Source: Mastigias papua
Taxonomy: Eukaryota; Cnidaria; Scyphozoa; Rhizostomeae; Mastigiidae
Assembly (NCBI GenBank): GCA_964019165.1
Contig: OZ025274.1
Span: forward strand, 10,797,907 to 10,861,906
Reading direction: 5' to 3'
DNA: 64,000 nt
A program made the translations under genes and the position numbers. Below are positions 56,143-64,000 of the stretch, one piece after another (position 1 is the stretch's first letter; every line of letters starts with the position of its first letter). The notes under the pieces were generated by a model, which worked only from the letters and a program-made list of their open reading frames with translations, had not been told where the DNA came from and made no database searches.

Positions 56143-57423
56143 TCAGCCTTTTTGAACAAGAACAATGTCTCCTTCTTCATTGACGCATGACTTTCTCTTT
56201 TGTATTCTGTGAGCCTCATGCAAATCTGTAAGATATTCTCTTCTCCACCTAGTCCAAAAGTGATTCAACTTCCTAGTAGTATACATAAACCTTCGAGAAA
56301 AATATTCTATTGTTGTAGCCTCATTTAAGTCACTATTAAGATCAACGAATTCAGACAATTGCGATAACCTATGTCCTAAGATCAAATGAGATGGAGTCAA
56401 GGCCTTCTCTCTAGTCTCTTCATAACTATAAGTAAACAATCTTGAATTTATTGGATTTTCTACCTCTGCGAGTACTGTACTAACTTCATCAAAGGATAGT
56501 TTAGTAACTTGTGCAATGCCCTATTGGCAGCTTTAAACGTCTTACCATTGTTTGATATGACCATTCTGGGAGTCCCTTGTCTTGTGCAAAATTTTCTATA
56601 GCAGTGTAAGAACGTTGTTGTTACTAAATCCCGAACTACTTCAACCTGAACCGCTCGGGTTACACAGCATGAAAACAAAACATTACAACACTTCCTCGTC
56701 AACCCATTTTCTTCTTTTACCATCAACGGACCTGCGAAATCTACTCCAACGCAACTAAATGGAGGAGCCTCTGTTACCCTAGAGTACTGCAGTGCTGCTT
56801 CTGGTGACTTTCAAATGGTTTCCCTTCCAGTTTCTTACAAAAAAAACAAGCATTCAACGACCTTTTCACAAATTGTCTACCTTTTGTTACCCAAAATCGA
56901 GGTCTAAATTTGGCGAGTGTGCTTCTAGCTTTGTAGTGATGAACTTTCTTGCGGCAATCTAAAACTATTAGTTCCGTCCCTTGCGCACTAATAATCCCTC
57001 CATTTCAATCACTCCCAAACTTTTTTTTATTTTCTGAGAATCCGCTTTATTTCTTAGAAGCTCCTGAGCATCCATAATCCAAATTCTCTCGGCATTCTCT
57101 ATTTCTTCCACCCGAATTCTATCCAGCATCATTTCTTCCTTTCGCTGTTTTTTTCCAAATTTTGAATGAACCTATTGACATAAGATGTTACTCTGAGCAG
57201 TTTTTTTGATTGAACTGAATCTTGTAATATCTATGACTTCTCCTATGCTATGTTTCTCATTGCTCACAATACTCATTACATTTACCTTTTTTCTCCCATT
57301 TGTTGCATCTTGTGAATCCCCAAGTAGTACATTATTGGGCCAAGAACGTTTTCCATTCTTTAACCATTTTGGTCCTTCCCACCACAACTTACTTTGACAA
57401 GTCTGCACGGTTTTCAAAGCCAT
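56143..57423 (-). pseudogene. BEL/Pao integrase region, broken
   Basis: Several frames of the integrase part. 57423-57172 is an upstream stretch. 56726-56460 carries CVTRAVQVEVVRDL and GTPRMVISNNGKTFKAANRA, the catalytic-core motif with the usual DNG Asp replaced by Asn. 56439-56143 carries LTPSHLILGHRLSQL and the FWTRWRREYLTDLHE C-terminal domain typical of Pao elements. Stops separate the parts, and the loss of the Asp means a dead catalytic site. Confidence 0.8.
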
Positions 57424-57497
57424 TCACATGATTCCATTCGTCTTTTCTAGAAAGTTTCAGGATTTCTGCAACTCGAAATTGTACCCATTGCTTCCAC

Positions 57498-58763
57498 TCA
57501 CCTTGGTTGTATACCCAATACAGAGCAGTTTTTGCTGTCCAACCAATACCTTACTTTACTAATATTGATCTGGCTTTCCAAGGCCTTGATGACATTACCC
57601 ATAAGCACCGCTGAAGTTGTAGCAGACAATAATTCTAGCCTAGGTAAATTCTTAGATTCTTCAATGTGGCAACTCCAGACTCGAAACATAGAAGTTTTGT
57701 GGTGATCCCTTCAGTGGTTCTATAAACAAGATATATAACTGCACAGTATGCCTTCTGACTAGCATCCCCAAAGCCACGGAGTTCATAACTTAAGATTTTA
57801 CCATCTATCTGACAAAAATACATCGTGGAATAGAAGTAGTTTTAACATTGTTTAAATCATGAAACCATGTTTCCCACCTAGTAACCTTTTCCTCGGGCAA
57901 TGGGTCATCCCAATCTAGTTTCTCTACACACAGTTCCTGGTAAAGAATTTTAGCACTAATTCCTATAGGGCTAATCAAACCTAAGGGATCAAAAAGCACT
58001 GCCAATGTACTTAAAATACCTCTCTTGCTGGGTCTTTCGCTTTCAATATTCCTACCTAACTTTGTCAAATCAAATTCAAGGTTGGCCTTATCATTATCCC
58101 AAATAATCCCAAGTGTTTTGGTCTTCCCCCCTAAAACTTCTGACTTTTGCAATGTTTCCTTTGCATATGTCAGTTCCTCGTCCTTACCATCCCTTTCACA
58201 TTCCTGTGCTTTCTCACTCTGAAGAATCATTTCTCTCACAGTCTCATCGTTCGTTTTCCATTTCCTCTGTTGAAAGCCTCCTTTTTTCATTATTTCCTTA
58301 GCCTTAGCATAAAGGGTACATGTTTCTTCTACGTTGGGAGCTCCTGTCACTAGGTCATCAGCATAGAAAGACTGTGAGAGTTTCTTCACAGATACTGGGT
58401 CAACATTCTCAAAAGTAGAAAGGTGATGTCACAAAACAGCATTCATCAAATAAGGAGAACTATTTACTCCAAAGCACACACGATTAAAAGCAAACGCAAC
58501 AATTTCTAAGTCATCTTTAGTTAAATCATCTAACCATAAAAAACCTAGGACAATTTCTATTTGCAGGGTCAACTTCAATGTTTAGGAATGCCTTCTCAAT
58601 GTCCCCCACAAGGGCGCTCTAAACCTCAGCAAGATATCAAAGATAAGAGGAGATAGATGTGGCCCTACATGGAGACGATCAATAAGGGAAGTTCTAGTTT
58701 GTTTATCTCTACATGAGGCATCATAGACAACTCTAACCTTAGTTGTCTCTGCATTTTCTCTAA
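57498..58763 (-). pseudogene. BEL/Pao reverse transcriptase and RNase H region, broken
   Basis: The frame 58389-57805 opens with the catalytic QSFYADDLVTGAP box and continues through GILSTLAVLFDPLGLISPIG, a strong Pao-family signature. RNase H pieces follow in shifted frames: LRGFGDASQKAYCAVIYLV (57823-57635) and LPRLELLSA with VRYWLDSKNCSVLG (57689-57498). Stops and frameshifts lie at 58390-58763 and at about 57.65 and 57.8 kb. Confidence 0.85.
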
Positions 58764-59816
58764 TTACTGCTGAATGTGGAAGATAGGAAACTTTTTCCGG
58801 TGTATCCAGTGCAGAAACCTTGGCACAATACCAAGTTCAATTTGATCAGAAATAATCTCTCCATATTTTGCAAAAATGTCAGGAGATTGTTTCAATTTCT
58901 TTACTTGAATTTTTAACCGCATGAAAGAATTTGTGTAATTATAAGGGATAGGACCATGGCCCGTTTTCCACGTTAGGGATACTGAGTACCTATCACCCGT
59001 GAACACGATGTTGTCTACAAAAAATTCCTGAACTTCACTCTCAGGACGAATGTCAAGTGTATCTAGATTCCATAGTTTATCAACATCAACTTCCACCTTC
59101 TTCTTTTCAGTGGAGGGCAGAAAATTAACATTCGCTACAGATAACAATTTCTTATCTTTGAGTGGGCCTGATAGAACCCACCCCAAAGATGTCTTCACAG
59201 CAATGGGCTCATCAGGCCCCCCTCGTATTGTTTCACCAGCTTGAAAATTCCAAAAGAAGTCTGATCCTATTAAGGTGTCAATACTGAGGGTATCTTGGTG
59301 CCTAGCAACATCTGAGAACCAAACCTTCTGTAAATGAGGATGAGATTTCTTGACAATTTCAATGTATTCATTAACAATGTCAGTGATTTCCTTTACTACA
59401 TAACATTGAATCTTAACTCCCTTTCCTCCTCTCAATGAAGAAAGTGGCAATTCCACTACATCTCATATTTTCTCTTCACTCTCATTACAACCAAATGCCC
59501 TAATGGCTAATTTTTCTCTGCTCACTGGCCTCAAGTCCAAGGTTTCTACAGCTCTGGCAGATATAAAGGATTTATGGCTACCTGTATCAAGCAGTACCCT
59601 TAAAGTGCGCTCTTTTCTCTCATTCAATTTTGCGAGAGCTGTTTGTAAGGCCACACTGTTCCTAGAACAAGTACTCCCTGCCCAAATTGGTGCGTTAACA
59701 TTAAGCATCGAGGCAGACGTTACATTAATAGGCGCAGACGCAGATTTTACTTCGCGATCGCTTGACTCTTTACTACTTATACTACTGTGCTTAGGCCTGT
59801 TCGCTGCGCAAATCAA
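58764..59816 (-). pseudogene. BEL/Pao aspartic protease and start of RT
   Basis: The frame 59816-59463 has RVLLDTGSHKSFISARAVE, a retropepsin-type active site (DTG). After one stop, 59456-58764 carries LIGSDFFWNF, SLGWVLSGPL (the A17/DUF1758 protease-end signature) and then the RT N-terminal stretch ending [16 protein letters not shown]. Only one stop separates the two frames, so this part is the best preserved of the element. Confidence 0.85.
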
Positions 59817-59839
59817 GGAATGATGCTAAGCTCACAAAA

Positions 59840-60660
59840 CCTCCATCTTAATTTTTAACGACATTCTAACAATCTATGGCCACGTTTTTAAGCACAAAAA
59901 ACATTTAATTGAATTCATTAGAATACTCTTTCTTTCTTCCGGCTCTTTTATTGCGCAGTCGTTTGGCTGATGTCCTTCTTGTTTGCAAAAGCAGCATTTC
60001 TGGAAATTCTCTTCTTGAGAAAATAACATGCTAGCAGTACTTGCTGGTTGTTTCTGTTGTTAAGGCCTATCAGCTGCACGAACTGGTTTCAGGAGCAAAT
60101 CATGACTCTCTCTTACCTCCATCTCTTCGTCCAGTGCACTCACCAATTCATCTATGGACTACCCAAGCATACCCTTTTTCATCCATTTAGCCATATCGAT
60201 TCTGAATTCTTTAGGTAGCTTCTCCATAAGGATTGGGACGACGAATGTTGAATATCACTTCTTGTCAACATTGAGAGCCTCTTACCCATGAAACTGAGTC
60301 TCTATCTGATCGCGAAAGTACTTTAGCCTTGTGATATTGTCTTCACTGAACACTGGGGCCAAATTGATCATCTGATTGATATGCGCATGCTGGATTACAC
60401 TGGGTTTGGCGTACCTCTTCTTTAAGAGTTCCACTGCGGTATCATAATTTGACTCTGTAATCTTCAATCCTGATATTTCCGATTTCGCAGGCCCCACCAA
60501 AAACGACTTCAGATATTTCAGTTTGTCAACTTGTGCCAACTCGTCGTTTTCGTGAATTGCGCTTCAAAACCCATCCCAGAGCTCTTGCCAGTGATGTATT
60601 TGACCAGCGAATTTCTGTATTTCTAATTTTGGCAGTTTTGCTGCTACTCTTCTTCTACCC
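59840..60660 (-). pseudogene. BEL/Pao gag-like region, broken
   Basis: 60539-60282 encodes KLKYLKSFLVGPAKSEISGL and YDTAVELLKKRYAKPSVI, a gag (DUF1759) signature. Further down, near 59995, a zinc knuckle CCFCKQEGHQPNDC is readable in another frame. Premature stops interrupt the region at about 60280, 60155 and 60060. Confidence 0.8.
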
Positions 60661-60888
60661 CTTTACGAGGCATTTGACGTTCCACTTTTACCCGAGGTAG
60701 CTGAAACCAAGCTTCCCTTCGAGGTGACTGAGCACAAACTTTCCTTTGAGGCGATTCTTGCAATTCTCTCCAAGTTCCATTTCAATTAAAACGAATGCCT
60801 TTCCTACTTTTTTGTTGTACTCACGCGTTTCTTGGAATTCTTTGCCGCACGAGTCCTCGTCTTCATGATCAATGCAAGGACTTGCAGT

Positions 60889-61352
60889 GCCCTTCTTCGC
60901 TGATTCAAGAGATCATTTTGAACCGAAAAGTGGAACTCATAAAAAGAATTCATTGAACTCTAGTCTGATCTTATAGTATTCTTGTCTACAATCAATACAT
61001 CTTACTCTTCGTATAGAGAATACGTTCTGACTAAAAAGTGTTCGTACAACTGTTTATCAAAGATAACTCTAAAAATACTAACCAATAAAATTTTTCAATA
61101 ACAGGAAAATGAATAACTATTATGCACAATTTCAAACAGTAATGTATTACGTTAATGTAACAGCCTACTCAAAATAAAGTAAACAAAAAAATGTAATTCT
61201 CTAACAGTTCGATTAGTGAAATCAGTTTCTTGAGCTTCCTCTTAGGTCCAGTGAATACGAGGCTTTTACCGTTAACCTAACAATACTGAAGAAAAAACAA
61301 CATAATGCATACAGCGCGCCGCTACGTAAATGAATGAGACTACATGTATTTC
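60889..61352 (-). repeat. 5' LTR of the BEL/Pao element
   Basis: Counterpart of 55361-55776. It carries about 36 extra bases (cagcctactcaaaataaagt...) at 61161-61196 between two atgtaa words, so the other copy probably lost them by recombination between those words. It also lacks the stretch matching catgtatacgc near 55693. Confidence 0.85.
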
Positions 61353-61359
61353 AGCATCT

Positions 61360-62310
61360 TCGACTTTTTCTGCAAGCTTGTTGTAGGTTTTCCATGCCAT
61401 TGGAATTAAAATTACAGCTACAAGAAATACTCATAAATACACATAAATGATTTGTACCTAGTTTCATTTTGTTTGGCCACCTTAGGACAGTCAGTAATGA
61501 GTTGTTGTATTCACTCAGTATGCCACTCTCAGAGCTGCAGATTCCCAGAAGCACATCCTTTCTTAACGCATATGTTTACCTCACGATTAGCTCTTTTATG
61601 ACAATCACGTTTTGAAGCAAGATTACGTGTATATTTTTCCTTTTTTTTTCGGCTGCTCGTGTCTATCTCCATGACATGTGGCTTTGTCTTTTTGAAAGCA
61701 ACATAATTCTTGAAGGTGCGAAAGACTTTCCTTATGCACTTTGAGCAATGAAAAACGCCAGCATCTCTTTACTGCAAAGGCGATCCTCAGTTTTTTGGCT
61801 TTCGGAACGAGCCTCTTCCTTTTGATCCAACAGTGGCACATGTCCTTCTACTGACGGTCACATTCTTGAAATGAAGCTGTCGACTTCATGGTAATTTCGG
61901 GACTGTGTACCTTGTTGAAATTATTGAAGGCCCTGGAGGTTCTTTGTTGGAGCGATGCATTAGTCCGCTTCATGTCAACGATAGGGTTAAATGTCAGAGC
62001 TGTATTTGGAATCTTTTGGCATTTACCAAACTATTGCATTTTTGCACACTTTAGGGTTATTGGCTTCAACCAGCTCTCCTGTTGCAGTTTGTTGTGATCA
62101 TCGCATACCAAGTTATCTTGCTCATCTGTTAGCACGTTTCTGAGGAAAGAATTCTGCTTTGATCAACTATCGGTTGTTGTCCTTTCCATCTTTCCAAAAG
62201 CTTTTGCATAACCTTATGTATCGGACTTCTCTTTACTTTGCTTCAATATTCCGAAATAGCGCTCGACATGAAGGTTGCTGAAACTGTCAATATTGATCAC
62301 GTATGATCTA
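61360..62310 (-). pseudogene. Eroded coding sequence of unknown family
   Basis: The minus strand from about 62300 is readable over long distances with few stops: SFSNLHVERYFGILKQSKEK, then KIPNTALTFNPIVDMKRTNA, then one stop before CHCWIKRKRLVPKAKKLRI and a Cys/His/Lys-rich tail (about 61841-61623), then 61554-61351. The frame continuity across single stops suggests a decayed gene or transposon protein. I do not recognise the family. It is divergent from the P2X7-C-like gene. Confidence 0.4.
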
Positions 62311-62500
62311 GATTATTCCTTAAAGAGCACATGAAATAAAAATGATAAATAGTGACATAGAGCAAGTATTGTATGCTAAGTACGAATTTCAGGTCAAAAG
62401 TGTAAAAAAGTAATCGGAAAACCGGTATTTTATGACTGTAATAACCACTTTCTGGTGGTCCCTATCCTTTGAGGACTGGGTCGAGCATTATTCTTGTGCG

Positions 62501-62508
62501 TGACGTCA
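62501..62508. promoter_or_regulatory. Palindromic CRE (TGACGTCA)
   Basis: A perfect cAMP-response/ATF element, 47 bp upstream of the ATG at 62555. It is close enough to be part of the core promoter of the P2X7-C-like gene. Confidence 0.6.
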
Positions 62509-62554
62509 GATTGTTTGTTGATCGTGTTTTGTTGTCAAGTTCATATAGGCCAAG

Positions 62555-63383
62555 ATGTCATCTCTTGATTCTGAGAGTGATCTTGAGTACTCTGACCGCG
62601 ACTTGGACAGATCCGATAGTGATGATGAAGATCAAATAGGTGCTGTCGCTAGTGTTTTTGAGCCGTACATAAATGAACCATTGGTTCCCAATGATGAAGG
62701 CATTGGAGGAGATGGTCAGGCCGTAGCTGATGCGAGCACTGATGTTGATGGGCTTTCGCGTCAAGAATTAGAAAGAAGGTACGAGGGGGTGGATCCATTA
62801 GGAACTTGGTGTTTATGTTCAAATTGTAACGTAGAATATTTAATTGGTTCTCGCGAGTTTCGATGTTGTCATGAAGTTGCTGAGGCTTATGGAAAAGTTG
62901 TGTTTGATGGCATGACTGAGAGATACACTTGCATAACCCAACACGAAGATTTTGTTGCCCTTGTGAATAAGACAAATCTGAAAATGGTGGCTCAATTACT
63001 CAAAGACAGGCAAGGAAAGAATTACAAGAAGAAGCCTCGTCAATCAGAGAATGAGTAAGTCTCCTTCATTGCTCTTCTTTTCCTGCAGCTGAAGTTCGTT
63101 GCCAATGATTCTAGTACTCCCCAAAGCAAACTTCACTGTTCATTTATGCACTGTTGGCAGCTTTATCTAAATTGTTGTAACTTGGTAATATTTTGATAGT
63201 TTTTGCACGTCTTTTCACAGGTTTCTACGTGCTGTAGCATACCGATGGGTGGCCAGGTGGTTTTATGGCTATTTAGGATGGGACAATACAAGACCACTGC
63301 CAGCATGTGTGTACATGTTCTTGAGAAGAAAGTATCACACTCAGCATTCAAAGGGTTATGCAACTACTGATGAACGAGATTGA
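62555..63383 (+). CDS. Two-exon protein with P2X7-receptor C-terminal (ballast)-like domain
   Basis: Exons 62555-63054 and 63221-63383 join in phase (GAATGA|gtaagt ... cacag|G) to 220 residues. Residues 1-60 are a serine/aspartate-rich acidic tail. Residues 80-220 resemble the intracellular ballast domain of P2X7: WCLCSNC at 85-91, CC at 104-105, C126 and THEDF-like QHEDF at 129-133. AYRWVARWFYGYLG and the ACVYMFLRRKY motif then fall in exon 2 (P2X7: YR...W..G.LG..NRRVIPACVV..IR). In P2X7 the cysteines bind zinc and the domain binds guanine nucleotide. There is no transmembrane segment or channel part here, so this is a stand-alone soluble version. Such stand-alone proteins are multi-copy in some invertebrate genomes. 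Function is unknown. The start is the first ATG. Confidence 0.8.
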
Positions 63384-64000
63384 GCCTTAAGTTATCTTGT
63401 AATGTTAGATGATGTGAGCTAAGTGTGCTTCCTTTCACCATGTGCACAAAAAGGGACATACTTTCAATACAAATAGTTTGGGATGAAATAGACAAGTGGC
63501 CAAATATAAGAGAGTCAAGCTCTCACCAATTCTTTTGTAATGTCAAAAATGTCTTTTGTAATGTTTGGGGCCAACTTCATAGTAGAATCAGATTTGCTAC
63601 TAAGGGTTTCACAAGTTAAGAACAATGTCCCTTTTTGTGCCCTAGTCGTGGCTTTTGGCAAGATCTGCATACTGGTGCAGCTCGACTCCTTTTTTGCTTG
63701 CCAGCATCTGCTAAGTTTCTTGTCTGAACCTGGCTTGCCTCTTCAAGTTTTTCCTGTTCTTCCACTAGAAAATAAATAGATCTGTTTCAGTAATTCACTT
63801 TGACAGCAAATTCTAGACTGAAAAATTATGAGTGTGGGGGGTCTGTACTACCTTTTCTAAGAGGGTACCCTCATAATTTACAGTTACTTACAGCAACTTC
63901 TAGCTACACAAACTTTCAATTAGCACTGAGAATGTACCATACACGATTCTTCTCTGCTCAAAGTACAGTGTGACATGTATTTCAGCTTCTGAGCATACAT
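63384..64000. other. Downstream of the P2X7-C-like gene, nothing recognised
   Basis: AT-rich sequence with an aataaa at 63772-63777 that could serve as a polyadenylation signal. Open frames at 63425-63779 start at non-ATG codons or lack family resemblance. Confidence 0.4.

Larger units (their letters stand above)
55361..61352 (-). mobile_element. BEL/Pao LTR retrotransposon, complete in outline but defective
   Basis: About 6.0 kb between two long direct repeats. On the minus strand the order is gag-like region, aspartic protease, RT, RNase H and integrase, the BEL/Pao order. Frameshifts and stops split every domain into short frames, so it cannot be autonomous. A C-tract at 55845-55854 (G-tract on the coding strand) lies near the 3' LTR and may be part of the polypurine tract. 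Exact ends are uncertain and no clean target duplication was found. Confidence 0.88.

Noticed and set aside
58025..58353. Plus-strand frames opposite the BEL/Pao pol region
   Set aside because: Antisense shadows of the reverse transcriptase frame; low-complexity Ser/Phe/Leu composition.

Overview
The window is a piece of animal nuclear genome. It is AT-rich and dense in GT-AG introns, with host genes separated and invaded by many decayed mobile elements. The gene set (C1QBP/p32, FUZ, mitochondrial ribosomal protein L3, an EFCAB5-like ciliary/sperm protein, HGH1) points to a ciliated metazoan. Penelope, BEL/Pao, Mutator-like and P2X7-C-like sequences would suit a non-bilaterian such as a sponge or cnidarian. 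That placement is a weak inference.

Layout. 2.5-7.4 kb (+): last four exons of a C1QBP/MAM33-family gene; its 5' exon was not found. 11.06-12.30 kb (+): FUZ as one intronless 412-codon frame. 12.64-20.99 kb (-): complete seven-exon MRPL3, tail to tail with FUZ; one intron holds a 5'-truncated Penelope-like element. 21-25.1 kb: intergenic, with at least three terminal-inverted-repeat elements. 25.70-45.19 kb (+): complete 20-exon EFCAB5-like gene, 1214 codons, with an RFX X-box-like site 195 bp upstream; its introns hold a Tigger/pogo remnant, a TA microsatellite and SINE-like copies. 45.2-49.4 kb: intergenic, with a Penelope fragment carrying a nested insertion and a hAT-type MITE. 49.44-53.02 kb (+): three-exon HGH1. 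54.1-55.3 kb (-): Mutator-like transposase relic. 55.36-61.35 kb (-): defective BEL/Pao retrotransposon with two LTRs. 61.4-62.3 kb (-): eroded, unidentified coding sequence. 62.56-63.38 kb (+): two-exon gene with a P2X7 C-terminal-like domain, preceded by a perfect CRE.

The most interesting signal is a 43-nt type I hammerhead ribozyme motif at the 3' end of the Penelope element (14998-15040, minus strand). It has a complete CUGANGA...GAA core, a six-bp stem I and an AAAA/UUUU stem III. A second copy near 9.5 kb keeps the architecture but has a broken core. In both copies the stem-II loop can pair with a segment 5' of stem I.

The host genes are not an operon and have unrelated roles. FUZ and EFCAB5 share a link to cilia; MRPL3 and C1QBP act in mitochondria; HGH1 is a cytosolic chaperone for eEF2 folding. 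Exon borders were read by eye from splice sites and codon phase, and all phases close. Homology calls rest on recalled family features, not on searches.
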